From contig SGPL01000382.1 of NCBI GenBank assembly GCA_004802705.1, positions 1 through 32,141 on the forward strand: a DNA stretch of 32,141 nucleotides. Direction: 5' to 3'. The stretch comes from Bondarzewia mesenterica (lineage: Eukaryota; Basidiomycota; Agaricomycetes; Russulales; Bondarzewiaceae). Positions 1 to 11,029 of this stretch are shown piece after piece. Every line of letters starts with the position of its first letter. Positions within the stretch are counted from its first letter, which is position 1. The translations under genes were made by a program, and so were the position numbers. The notes below the pieces were generated by a model. The model was not told the origin of the DNA. It made no database searches and saw nothing but the letters and a program-made list of their open reading frames with translations.

Positions 1-400
1 ACGGTCTTCTCGGGGCGCGACGGGGTGCGAACTTCGAAGCTGACGGTAAATGTGTCGGCGTTGCTGATGCATGGGTTGCAATGATATAGCTCTGTATCGG
101 AACATTGGTTTGGTTTGGTCTGAGGAAGGTAGGGAGGCGTGCACAATGTCCGTTGGATCCATGTGAGTACGTGCGCACCATGCTCAGGAAACACTCACGA
201 CGGTCCCTACCTCCACCTCAGGGACCATCTGCTCTTTTCTCGGTTTCTCCCTTTGTGAAGATTCTTTGACATGCTTGACGCCGTCGACAACGTTGCTCCC
301 TCCGAAACCCTTCCTCTTTTCCTTTTTCATGACAGAATCGTCGCGCATCCGGACTCCAAACACATGGATGCCCACTCCGACCCAGGAGGTAGGACCCTTG
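1..400 (-). CDS. Possible partial gene running off the left edge
   Basis: Weak call. On the minus strand two open segments look protein-like. The lower one (about 1-65) encodes an alternating polar/hydrophobic stretch containing ISNADTFTVSFEV and is open to the window edge. The upper one (about 190-375) encodes a Lys/Arg-rich stretch with VFGVRMRDD and ends near a plausible GTGAGT donor. An intron could join them, but I could not find a splice choice that clearly keeps phase. No family was recognised. It may be the 5' part of a gene mostly outside the window, or chance. Confidence 0.22.
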
Positions 401-568
401 CATTGTTTCAGCCGGAATCTAGCTGAACTTCCTGAGTGAGCAGTAGATGACTTGCCAATGGTAAGTGCACCGTAACACCTCTTGCTCGTGGATGATTTTC
501 GTGTACTTAGTTTGCGCAGGTATAACGATTGTTCTCAGAATAAATTTTTAACTTAGCAAAATTAATAT

Positions 569-653
569 GGGCACTTGGCACAGTGGTAGCGCGCACGCTT
601 CGCATTACATAAAGGCATGCGTGAGGTCGGGAGTTCAATCCTCCCAGTGTCCA
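569..653 (+). tRNA. tRNA-Ala (anticodon CGC) with a 13-nt intron
   Basis: A full cloverleaf can be drawn. The acceptor stem is GGGCACT (569-575) with AGTGTCC (646-652), containing the G3:U70 pair that identifies alanine tRNAs; the discriminator is A653. The D arm is GCAC/GCGC around AGTGGTA with one A-C mismatch. The anticodon stem is CACGC (594-598) with GCGTG (619-623). The loop reads TT-CGC-A followed by a 13-nt intron (605-617) at the canonical 37/38 site. The T arm is GGGAG-TTCAATC-CTCCC (629-645). Mature length is 72 nt before CCA addition. A short T4 run at about 678-681 could end Pol III transcription. Confidence 0.93.
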
Positions 654-739
654 TGACTAGCGCCATCCGATTTATACTTTTGGATTGGTTGATCATCATC
701 CCCTCCCCTCCCTTACAGTTGCATTAATTTTGTTTTCTT
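654..739. other. Short spacer after the tRNA
   Basis: Pyrimidine-rich spacer with no coding potential seen, apart from the T-run that may terminate the tRNA transcript. Confidence 0.4.
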
Positions 740-1740
740 TCCTTTTATGTTGGTAATTCAGAGGAGACACCATAGTAAACTTATCTCAATTTTGTTTAAC
801 AAATGTTTGCCAATAATTGCTAGGATGCTAAGTCGACATAACCTAACCTCTTTCAATGAGCGCACGAGCAGTCGATCTGCCGTGTGATGTATGTGATCGA
901 GCTGCATACGACCTTATAAGCCAGGCAAGCTGTGTACGTACGTCATATATCAACTGAAAGGCAGAGCTCGCACCTGCCCTCATCTGAGGCTATCTTGAAG
1001 ATACCAAGTTTTGTGAGGAGACAGCGTTGGCCTGCGAGTCTTCCGAGAGCACTAGAACACCAGACGCGACGTGCTTGTGTTACCCCATACGACGTTTCGG
1101 AGGGGCAAGAGATGCGTGTTGGTGGGTGGGTGTCGGTGCAGTCGGACGGTAGGGCCCACTCTGGGTTGACGTGCGATGAGGGATGGGGTGGGACGATTAA
1201 TGAATTGACGAGTGGGAGANTGTAAGTNGCNAAGNCNNNNCTNNGTNNGTGNGANNNGNTCGNGTNNGNANTGATCGTGNNNGNNNGANTGATGNCTGGN
1301 NNNTGTGGNGGNGGGGGGGGGGGGTTATTAAGTANGATGGCAAGCTCGNNGGTCNTTATTNGTATATACTTGATAAACTCGGCCGAAANGCCTCGTCATC
1401 CGTCCTGGCGAGATGCGTGGATGGAGAAAGAGCTGACTGACGACTCCGTCGCGTNATCAGAAATGTCGTGGTGTGCNTCATCCGGTGGTTGAGAAGCTCT
1501 GAATCTCAGCCTGTGTACTCANGAANTTCGAATGGATGGCACTTTGCCCCATGNGCCANGTGTGTTGCTGCTCGCGGGGATCNACGCCCGCCTNAGCNTN
1601 CAGCATANTTGAGGAGNAGCAGGNGNGTTAGGAGNTATTGGAGTTGGTCAGANGCATTGTCATGAGGTTGCGCGCNGCACGGGCTGATTGAGAAATGCTA
1701 TACTTACCTTGCCAATGGTCGAAGGCTGGCGGCAAGGTGA
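740..1740. repeat. Direct tandem duplication, copy 1
   Basis: This stretch recurs in the same orientation and order about 1.2-1.3 kb downstream. Matching landmarks: TTTATGTTGGT at about 744 and 2000; the block around GCTGTGTACGTACGTCATAT at about 928 and 2190; CCTCATCTGAGGCTATCTTG at about 978 and 2243; GGTGGTTGAGAAGCTCTGAA at about 1483 and 2721; ATGGTCGAAGGC at about 1716 and 2896. Many single Ns and a run of G at about 1310-1324 lower sequence quality. No long reading frame is convincing on either strand, so I read it as non-coding or a decayed element. Confidence 0.75.
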
Positions 1741-1989
1741 GCAAGGNNNTGCAAGGANNNGNNNGGATTAGTTCGNNGTTGNACTCTGATCGAACACCGC
1801 CGACGGGNGGTAAAGGCAAATTGGGTCACGTACAGTCNCTTTTTTTGTCCTGCCTCTTTCTCCNTTCCTCGCTCGAAGCAGTGTCATAAATCCCTGCATG
1901 GACTTGTGAAAAGCCACTTTGTTACGAAAACCCNACTCACTTGATCAGGTCCTCGTCGATCATTATCAGAGTCATGCATGGATACCGTT

Positions 1990-2920
1990 TTTCTTTCTTT
2001 NATGTTGGTGNTTCANNATCAGAGGAGATGGATGTCGCGGCGTCGTGATAATAAACTTGCCTTGCNGTATTTATACGAAGGTTTCCGGTATGCTAAGATG
2101 TCNAGTCGGCATACCTGAACTCTTTCGTTTATTGTGCGGCACGAGCAGGTCTGTCGTGTGATGTGATCGATCTGCATATGACCTTATANCCAAGCTGTGT
2201 ACGTACGTCATATGTCAACTGAAATGCGGAGCTCGCACCTGCCCTCATCTGAGGCTATCTTGAAGACCTCAATTTAAATTTGATGGAGATAGCGTCGACC
2301 TGCGGGNGTCCGAGGCAACAGAGCACAAGACTTGTGANGAGCTTGTGTATCCCAAGGCATCATGCGTATTTGCGGGTGTTGGTGGAGTCGGACGGAGGGC
2401 CGACTCTGGGCTGAAATGTGTGATTCGGGATGAGATGGGACAATTGTCGAATGGGAGAGCGATAGCGAGTCATTNTAAGCAGGCGCGACTGGGTGAGCGA
2501 AAAATGATGGTGGTGANGTGATCGTGCCAGGACGANTGATGCGGCTGNAAGANGGATTAAAAGTATGTTGGCAAGCTCGAGGGTCGTTACTCGTACACAC
2601 NTGTNAACTCGGCCGAAATGCCTCGTCNTCCGTCCCGCTGAGATGCGTTGGACCNACACGTGTCNCATAGAGNGATGACTGAGAAGTCTNTTGTCAGAAA
2701 TGTCATGNNGTGAGTCATCCGGTGGTTGAGAAGCTCTGAATCTNNNCACGAACNNNANANTCNNNNANGGCNNNNCTTATGCNAGGGCNNCNCTTNTGCT
2801 GCTTGGGACCACCTGAGCATTACTTAGGGGAAGCAGGCGTGTTTAGGAGCTATTCGAGTNTTAGNCAGATACTGNCNTGAATGCNCCTCTTATGAATGGT
2901 CGAAGGCNAGTGGAGGGGTA
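1990..2920. repeat. Direct tandem duplication, copy 2
   Basis: Second copy of the 740-1740 segment, collinear with it and in the same orientation. The copies differ by scattered substitutions and small indels, so the duplication is not an exact assembly echo. It ends about 260 bp before the next gene. No terminal inverted repeats, target-site duplications or transposase-like reading frame were seen, so the mechanism is unclear. Confidence 0.75.
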
Positions 2921-3089
2921 GAGTACGTGGCAGGAAGAGANCGAGGGANATGATGCAGNCGCTGACGAGTGAAGATTACGTGATGCTCTGCATGAGAGGT
3001 CAGACGCTCATCCTCCTCCAACTTTGAACTAGTCCTTACCCACAATGAGCGTGCTCCTTTCAATATATTCTCCTGGCTTGNGTACTCTT

Positions 3090-3097
3090 TATATAAA
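3090..3097 (+). promoter_or_regulatory. TATA box of the questin-oxidase-like gene
   Basis: TATATAAA lies about 83 nt upstream of the ATG at 3180, a normal distance for a fungal TATA element with a short 5' leader. Position-based call only. Confidence 0.45.
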
Positions 3098-3179
3098 TGG
3101 GCCTCCTATCTNTCCCCCTCTTCTCACCATCCCTTANTTTTGAAAACTCACACTTGACAGNATCTTGAATTCGCGAACA

Positions 3180-5071
3180 ATGTCGGCCGACAAGAGTAGC
3201 ANGCTCGACAAGCTTTACTCGCTCCCCCTCTCGAAGGGCCANCTCTCGCTTCCCGGNACGAGCNACGAGAGTGCGAAAACGCTCCTNGAGAAGCTGAGGG
3301 NCGACTACGAGAAACATCATGTGTACTTTGANNCGNGNGGANTCCACAAGTACGCNNGTTGACTNGCATCTTGTGCAGAGNNGGTCGCTGATTTAGNTTA
3401 CAAGNCATTTGACGCATCACTTGTTTGCCATNTACGACCTAGGTGCACCCGCNGCGNTGATTGAANCTGCGAATAAGACGCACATGTANCAACGGCCTGC
3501 CTTTGATAGTCCTAATCCTATCACAGAGGCCAACTTCAANGACCACCTCGGGGATGACAAGTACGTCTTTCTACAGATATCGGCTCNTCNGCGTCGTCTG
3601 ACCCTATTGCCCCTTTTTTNGCAGGTTCTANGCATCCTACCTGGCATTCTTCTCNGATTACATCCTCTCGCATAATNTTACCGAGACCATCGAGCGTTTC
3701 ATCTTCTCCCCGGAGTTCAACTTCATCCCTGATTTAAAANANGGNAAGNAGCAACCGGAAATGTTGAATCGGTTCCAGTCGGGGTTGTTGCACCCGTTGA
3801 TTCAACTTGCGTANGGTTTNGAATTNAACGTCCTTGGTCAAGTGGCCGAAGGTAAGCCTNNTTANCCACCTCATATCTGTCATNCGAACATCANTCAAGN
3901 ATATGATGGACGAGNNATGCATGCCTTNATATTTGGATGTCCTGATCGAATNTTCTTTGGCTGCNTCTTCTTATAGGTCTTGCTCAAGCGGCAATTCACC
4001 CTGCGCACCAGACTGCACTTGCNCCGCCCGACCTTTTCAAGTCCTCGTCNACCACTGATTCTCTCCTCAGNACTCTCACTTCTCGTCTCACCCTTTCCAA
4101 ATCGTCTGCGGGCAGCACTATGTCGACGCCCCTCAAGCCTACATTTGCCTTACATCGTCGCGTCCTCGATGATCCTTCCTTTGCCCCCGGCACCGCCGTC
4201 TCCTCCGATTTTCTTGCCAAATATCAACGCGCTGTGGAGCGCGTCGGCGAGAAAGTGAACAATATCGTCACGGAATGGTATGATACTTGGCTGAAGGGCG
4301 CGGAGAGCGANGCGGAGNTCGAGAGGAGGCTCGAGGTGATGCTGGAGGAAGTCNTGATTGGAAACGTGCTGTGGTTTGGCGTTGGCGGGTGGGCGTGGCG
4401 CGGGAGGAACGATGCTGGGAAGGAGATCAACGCCGATTTCTTTTTGTACGCTTCATCTNCCAATTGAGTNNNTTCGTGCGCGGCTAAATTATACAACGTT
4501 TCATTCAGGATGCACCTCGCNACCTCCACCATCTTCTTANCGACCTACGTCCTCCCGAACGCTAGCCCGGCCCTCTCNCCCCCTCTCTCCCTCGCGCACC
4601 GCCTGNTCCTGCTGCGCGTCTACCTCTCCACTTCGACGATCTGGTACGTCGCACGCGGAAGGCCCGAGCTGCCTCTGACCGCATTCTACGCGTCCACCAC
4701 GTCGGGAGCTCGCCGCGCCCGTGCCGCCCGTGCGCAAGAGCACCGTGCCGCTCACAGAGCGCCCACCCGCGCNCTGGCCCGGGGAGACGTTGTCCTCGGG
4801 GCCGAGCGCGTGGCCGCGCATCCTGCAGGACGTGATGGTGCATCCGAACGAGCACCTGTGCAAACTCCAGCGCGCGCTCGCGTATTTGGCGGTGCGGTAT
4901 GGCGAGCGTCCTGCTGGGTACTACGCGGGCGCGCAGGGCGGACTGGACGGTGCTGAGGTGCTGGACGGTTCACTGTTCGTGCGCGTCGCGGGCCTCGTGG
5001 AGCAAAGGATGGGGTGGGCGAACGAAGGTGCCGAGTTGGCAGTTTGGGATAGGAGTGGGTTCTTTGAGTGA
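3180..5071 (+). CDS. Questin oxidase-like protein (HypA/AflY-type), with an apparent frameshift
   Basis: Member of the questin-oxidase-like family, which includes Baeyer-Villiger-type oxidases of fungal anthraquinone and aflatoxin-type pathways; the substrate here is unknown. Five exons are inferred: 3180-3349, 3405-3560, 3625-3851, 3977-4445 and 4509-5071. Family-like segments appear in order: THHLFA and YDLGAP, RPAFDSPNPIT, YLAFFSDYILSH, ETIERF, FQSGLLHPLIQLA, LAQAAIHPA, DFFLMHL, WYVARGRPELPL and the C-terminal LCKLQRALAYLA. The reading frame changes by one base in the GGG at 4704-4706; removing one G would restore the family sequence. Several Ns surround this, so a sequencing error is more likely than a true break. 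The last exon is GC-rich. An AATAAA at about 5219 may be a polyadenylation signal. Confidence 0.8.
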
Positions 5072-5551
5072 GGGCGGGTCGAGGGATTGCGTTGACGGCG
5101 GATGTCTCTTGAGATGATAAGGGTAAGTCGTGTGTAGGTTAATGTTGTATTCTGTAAGTGCATGAAACCCCCCACTCTTCCATAACGTCATATGTTTGTT
5201 ATGTATCGGTGTGTATGAATAAAGAGCGTCGTCGACCGTGTTTTACCGGTATGGCTCGTTTCGTTATGCCTTCACCGACAGATGGAGTGCGTATGAGCCT
5301 GAAGGCATCCCCCGACGAACTGGATCTCCACGTGAAGACAGAAGGTTTTCAACGAAATATCCCGCGCACGATACACGCAACGTAAATGCACCCCTTCACT
5401 TGCTGCTCATATAAACCAGCCGAATTATTCAAATAAATACGTGCAACCTGGAGTCCAGAACCAATGATGATGATGACAAAAAGATGAAATATGTACGCGC
5501 ACTGTGGATGCTCAAAGTCCACATCCCAAACCGAAAGAAACCGCCTGGCAA
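5072..5551. other. Intergenic, convergent 3' ends
   Basis: Region between the questin-oxidase-like gene (+) and the first antiporter gene (-). It contains AATAAA motifs near 5219 and 5432 and no convincing coding exon. Confidence 0.5.
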
Positions 5552-7737
5552 TCACTCGCCGGGTCCTACGCCATGGACGAGCGCCTCCTGGACGCTCTCG
5601 CACACAGCCATGATGCTGATTTCCGGCTGACCTGGGTAGAACCACGCGGAGAGAGCCTGAAGTTTGAGACACACCCAGTCAAGATACGACGCCTTGAAGG
5701 AAACGCGGGAGAACGCTCACGATCATCAGGTAGAAGGAAATCATGATGATGCCCTCGGCCCAATTCGTCTTGGCGTCGGCGGTGACGTAGTTCACGAGGA
5801 AACAGGAGCCTATGAGGATCGTCACCTCGAACAGATCTGAAGCAAAATAATAAAAAAAGGTTGATCAGCATCGGATTCGGTGTCCAGAAATGGCAGGACT
5901 GTGTGTACCGAACAAGAGCGTCAACGGCTTTCCGCTCCACCAGCCGACGAGGACCAAGAACGGCATCCAGAAGAGGGTGAATTGGATGCTGAGGTCGATG
6001 GCCTTGGCTTCGGCGAGCGACTCGGGCGGAGGAGGGGCTTTGAAGAAGTAGCGCAGGCTCGAGCGGAGGAAGTAGACGATGGCTATGGCTGCGTCTGCGG
6101 AGAACGAGACCACAGGTAGGAGAATAAGTCCGAACCACCTACGCAATAATATCTCGTATTCAGTAAGCAAAGGGGTGTATCATTGGAGTACTTACTCGTC
6201 CTGAATATCAGCGCGCTTCCTCACTGGTTCGATGCTCTCTACTAACTAAGTCGACACTGGTTATAGGACGGGCAGGGTGCAAAAGTCTGAGAACAAAACT
6301 TACGAACTCAGCGGTGACGGCCATGATCCCGACCGTCACTATGAGGAGAAGGATGCATGCCCAAGGATTGACCTTCGGCTCCTCCATGGCGAGGTTGTGT
6401 TGCCTCTCCACGATCTCCTCTGGTGCATTATCAGGGACTTGAAAGGCATTATCCTCACCGGGAGGATCATGCAAGTAGAATCGGGAGCAGATATAGCTGT
6501 TACAATAAAACGACTCAGACCACGTTTGATGCAGGATCGAGGTATGGACGCGCACACGAGTAGGAGGATCACGGCAAATCCGCGACTGATGCGCAGAAAG
6601 TGGCTGCGCACGACATCGTTCACTACTCTGGTGTCTGCCCCTTCGCTAGAGCTGATGGCGACATGATCTAGCGCCGCGAAGAAGGCCGCAGGAATCACGA
6701 GCGCCAGGACCCTGAAAAGGTGCGATTGGTTGTGAGTGATTCGACGACCGAATTTTGTCACTGCATAAATGAAAACACCTACCCGAGTGTCAGCAGCGTG
6801 TGGTTGAGTTGAGTGCGCTGCGGGTGAAGTTCTTGCTCCCAAATTCGCACACCTCCGATGAGAAATGTAGTGCCTGGGATGAGCAACAGATGCAACAAAA
6901 CAACACCTGGCGAGGTATCAGAGTTAGTAAGGATTGTTGACAAAGACAGCGAGGCAATGCACCAGCAATCGTCGATTGCAAAAGTTTCAGCCTTAAAATT
7001 GATCATATGAGAAACAACGAGTTTGCCGATGATCATGAAGAGCAGGGCGATACGTACTCGCACTTGACGAGCAAAATGATGGCAAGAGTAGCTTCGACTG
7101 CACTACAACCATGGATCAATAACAAACACGACGAAGGTTCTCTACTTGGTACTCACTTGCTCAGGGTGATGACGACAAGGTCACCAATGTCTTCACCGCA
7201 GTACATTGACAGCTGCTCGCCAGCCCAGTCAAATATTTTCGCAAGAGGCATGATTGCAAGAAACGCAACTGTAGCAAACGGAAGACGTAAGTGGTGTACC
7301 TCATCTGTTAAGCAATGAGAACTTACAAGCGAACGCTACAACATGGCCCCATTCCTGATGGAAGCGGGCTGCCCATGCAAAAGGTACGAATATCAAGAAA
7401 ATATTCAACCCTACCTTAGCATCAGAATGAGATCAAGCCAATGTGACATTTGAAACAACTCACAGGACGACATAGCAATGGCTTTAAGGCTCTCCCACCA
7501 ACCGACCTTCTTTCTACCTTTTCCCTTGAAGCGAGCCCAGAAACGTTGACCGCCTCTGATGCTACGGCTATCCGTATGCTCCTGAGCATGCCAGCTACCA
7601 CTGACTGTCGCATCCGAAAAAGTACCGTCGATATGAGCTGTCAATGCCTGCCGTTCAAACTTCTCAGAGGGACGAGGAAGGCCAGCCTCTGGGTCTGGGG
7701 ATGGATACCGTTGCCCAGCATTATCGCCGTGATCCAT
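5552..7737 (-). CDS. Ca2+/H+ antiporter-type membrane protein (CAX family), copy 1
   Basis: Predicted multi-pass cation/proton exchanger, expected to move Ca2+ across an internal membrane such as the vacuole. Twelve exons join into an open 505-residue frame: 7464-7737, 7327-7410, 7157-7268, 7058-7102, 6963-6991, 6783-6906, 6556-6711, 6304-6496, 6196-6245, 5909-6138, 5721-5836 and 5552-5656. The N-terminal ~85 residues are hydrophilic, ending in the basic FWARFKGKGRKKVGW. Transmembrane repeats follow, with LFDWAGEQL-type, DIGDLVVITL, NAVEATLAIILL, LVIPAAFFAALD, NPWACILLL, EWFGLILLPVVSFSAD and NYVTADAKTNWAEG. NAVEA and SFSAD sit where classical CAX proteins have GNxxE motifs, so this is a divergent subfamily. 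The start is the first ATG of the frame. A TATA-like element lies near 7821-7830. Confidence 0.8.
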
Positions 7738-8957
7738 GGATAATCTATAATTGAAGAGGAATTAAACTGGAGAACGGAAGGGAAAGGTATGCAGGGACTC
7801 ACTAAAATTCCAGCTTCAGGTCCTTATATCTCCATCGGCTGCTCAAAATCACCGCGAATGGCTTATGGTCGCGGCGGCGGTGCGCGCTATGCCTTCATTA
7901 CGCGCTAAGCTTTTCTAGATCCAGAAGTCTGGAGCGTGCGCGTGAACCCTGACGTTGCAACAGCCGGCCACTACTGATCTGTGCACTTGCGTGAGCTTGC
8001 GTTACGAAGGTTGACGAGTGGCTACTCTGCCTTGGGGAGACTAGCTTGCGTGTGACCCGACGGGCGCGGCCACCGGGTGAGGTGTGAGCGCCGTAGAGTA
8101 CATAAACGAGTGAAATATTTCAAAGCGAAGCCTAGTACTAAGTAGTCAGCGACTCGGCTTCCATATCCGAAAATTTTGGAGGGTCTTGTTCATTCATAAG
8201 GAATGTCAATGGACACACTGGTGGTCCGTTCGCCCAATAACCAAGGCAGCAGGCTTTGAAATGGCAGTGACTGAGGATATCTTGAACAGCGCACTCATGC
8301 AGGAGATGTGGAGTAAAATCCAAGATATCTGTCTCCAATCGGTCCCGCTGCATTGAGAGCATGATACACCGCTCATCATCCGGAGTCGCAGTGTATATGC
8401 TGTGCCGCATCAGCGCAGATTGACTGAAAGCGGTCCTCGGGCTGCAACTTCGTGATTTATTACACAACATTTCCAATCAAAAGGCTCGTAGTGCATGATA
8501 CCCGGGCATCGGGTGTGGCGACCAACAATTACTTACATAGGTGGATAGGAATATAAATGCTTTTTGGAACTGATAAGATGGCCGTCGTATTCAATTGAGC
8601 ACGAGCCTGAGCGCGAGTGCGAAAATACGTGATGGTTGCAAAGATCTGACCTTAAATTGTCGGATTCTTCTCCGTGTGGATGACGCAAAAACTTCAGCTG
8701 GTCCAGGTTATGTACCACAGCGATGAGGAGCATTTGAGGACGTGAATAAAATAACAACCCGATGAGCGAGTCGGAAACGTGTCCGCATTTGACACTCCGC
8801 GGCTATTGCAGCGGGCCGGGCGCACAACCTCAACTTCATCACCACACAGATTTCGATCTGTTCCCATCCGAAATCAGTAAAACATAATCTATCCATTTAA
8901 TCCAAGTTAGACTTTGATTAACACCACCACCATCTGTGGGTCGTGCTCTTGATACCG
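7738..8957. other. 1.2-kb divergent intergenic region
   Basis: Lies between antiporter copy 1 (-) and the PhyH-like gene (+), so it should hold both promoters. A TATA-like GATATAAGG (minus strand, 7822-7830) is about 90 nt from the antiporter ATG. Reading frames at 8138-8476 and 8533-8757 (minus) show no family resemblance or splice support, and I do not call them genes. Confidence 0.5.
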
Positions 8958-10011
8958 ATGGCTATCACTCTCAAAGAGAGATTCGACGAGCAAGGGTTTG
9001 TGATAGTTCCAAACCTCATAATCACCGAACTTCGCGCCGAGCTCGAGCAAGCGACAGAGAACGCTATCTCGAAGACACGCTCGGGTGTTTGGCCTCATAG
9101 GCGTGTTGTTGGCAAACAATTTCCTCCTTACGGAAATGATGGCCCCGATTCATGGGGGGTGCAACATGTTATGCATCCCGAACTCGGAGAACCGGCATTC
9201 GCCAAGTGGTATTCTTCGAAGGAGCTGAGAGGTGCAGTGGAGGAGCTGTTAGCTTGCCAGGATGAGAACCTGCAAATGGGTGTGTAACGCATATCACTGC
9301 AATAAAAGTATGACATGCTGAACAGATCCTCAAATATGATGAAGAGCTGTTCAATCTCCTCATTAACCCTGAGTCACATGAGTTCGCCTTAAGATGGCAT
9401 CGAGATGATGTGAAAACTACGGCTACGGATGAGGAGGAACGCGAAGCACTGGAGATATGGAATCACGGAGTAAGCACCTATCGGTACGTGTCACACGTAC
9501 CATCAGTGCTGACAGAATCTACGCTTCGTTGAGATCCAATGGAATACGGCGCTTTACGAAGATTCATGCCTGTTCGTTGTGCCCGGATCACACAGGGTAC
9601 CACGCACGGACGAACAGAGATCCCAGTCAAGCACTCCTGATCCCCCGGAAGATCCCATGACAATGCCAGGCGTACTTCAAGTGACTTTGCATCGTACGTA
9701 TTGTGCAGAGTTCTGATCCGTAACCATCACGGCTGATCTACTAAACAGCCGGTGACACTGTATTTTACAACAATAATATTCTCCACTGCGGGAAGTATAG
9801 CGAAAAAGCGAAACGAGCTACACTTCATGCGTCTATGGGCGACACCCGGGGCGGTGCAACGCGTGCAAGAAACGTCTTGCAGCACGGTTTGGCGTGGATG
9901 AAAGAAGAGCCTTTCAGGAAAACACTGGACAAGGATGGACAAGGTATGTTGGATAGGCTCATTGCGATGCAGGAGGGTGTCGGGCACGATATAGGGTATT
10001 CGCAGGATTGA
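8958..10011 (+). CDS. Phytanoyl-CoA dioxygenase (PhyH)-like Fe(II)/2-oxoglutarate oxygenase
   Basis: Predicted non-heme iron, 2-oxoglutarate-dependent oxygenase of about 295 residues; the substrate cannot be told from sequence. Four exons: 8958-9279, 9345-9469, 9516-9693 and 9749-10011, together exactly in frame. The start is the first ATG (MAITLKERF); the open frame extends upstream only through a GTG. The N-terminus has the family-type FDEQGFVIVPNLI. The metal site is visible as WHRDD (His126, Asp128) and LHCGKY (His221), with Arg231 placed to bind 2-oxoglutarate. QWNTALYEDSCLFVVPGSH precedes the distal histidine and is typical of fungal PhyH-like proteins. The exon 1/2 junction was chosen to give QM-ELFNLLINP; using GT at 9281 with AG at 9326 is an alternative that adds seven residues. 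It converges with the next gene. Confidence 0.85.
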
Positions 10012-10214
10012 CGAAGGAAGGCAACAAAATCTGGATAGAATATACATCGAGCATGTACAGTACCTACAAACAAGAATAGTCATACATCCGCCCTGGAACT
10101 ATCACGACAGGTTTTGCGACAGCGGCAAACAACAGAGTTCGGGGTATATAACATACCCAAATAACACTAACACGACCCCAGCGACGATAAACGGAACCGG
10201 TTGGGATGGATTGC

Positions 10215-11029
10215 CTACACAGATACCTCAGCAATCTCGACCGCGACGGACTCAACGACAGTCACGGTAGTTGCCTCGACCGTTTCTTGGGTCACCAGTT
10301 CGTCCACTACAAAGGCACAAAGAATATTCACTTCGCATCGCAATAGGCGGATGAAATGGATATCACATACTCGGCAGCTCATCCTCAGCTTCCGCGTCAG
10401 CATCTTCCTCGCCCAACGCGTCTAGGTCCTGCCTTTCTGGCGAACTCGTGCTAGCCTCCACATTTCCGCCGTTCACTTTCTCTGGTGCTTTATTACCGCT
10501 CCCTCCCTCCTTCCGTTCCTCGGCTTTCGCCTCCATTTTCTTCGCGCCCCGCCCCGACCGCTTGCTCGCTGGCACTGTCACGCTTTCTATGGTCTGCCTT
10601 CCCCCGCGTTTCGGAGGGAGCTCAGCGGGAGTAGCTGTAGTTGCTTTGCCTCTCTTCGGTCTGCCTTGTGTCAGTTCAGCGTCGCCAGAGGGTCGCGTCC
10701 GCTTGCCAGACCTGGTCTGCAGTGGTTCCTCAGCAGCCGCGCGAGTCCTCGTCGCAGGCTTCTCCTTTTCGGTTGGTTTCTCCTTCTCCTTCCCTTGCTG
10801 TTCGGATTCCATTTCAGCAATAGCTGTTTCCACTGTTCAGAACGAAAGAAAAGTCAACAAGTTGGGAGCTAGTCTGATAAAGCGAGCACTCACGTCCGTG
10901 TGTCTCCACCTTTTTGAGAAAGTCGATCATGTCGTCCCTCTTGCGCTTGCCGGGTGTCGCCCCTAAATCACGGCATACCAAGCGCAGGGTGTCGGCTTTC
11001 AGCATATCCCAAGGTATTTTGGACTGCAT
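10215..11029 (-). CDS. Basic SAP-like nuclear protein, conserved hypothetical
   Basis: Three exons (10894-11029, 10371-10832, 10215-10306) give a 229-residue protein. The first ~45 residues (IPWDMLKADTLRLVCRDLG, then FLKKVE) form two predicted helices around a G-rich turn and resemble SAP-like DNA-binding folds. The middle is low-complexity and highly charged, with basic clusters such as GKRTRPS, RPKRGKA and KRSGRGAKK that look like nuclear-localisation or AT-hook-like stretches. It then turns acidic (ALGEEDADAEAEDEL) and ends in a Val/Thr-rich tail. The start is ATG 11029 because the longer frame to 11140 begins only with GTG. The last intron (10307-10370) is inferred; without it the protein ends at TGA 10363 after the same acidic region. 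A role in chromatin or DNA binding is inference. Confidence 0.65.

Noticed and set aside
5566..6138. 190-codon minus-strand open frame
   Set aside because: Out-of-frame reading through exons 10-12 of antiporter copy 1; the correct frame gives the conserved protein.
10448..10966. 172-codon plus-strand open frame
   Set aside because: Antisense to the SAP-like gene; its composition mirrors the charged repeats of that gene.
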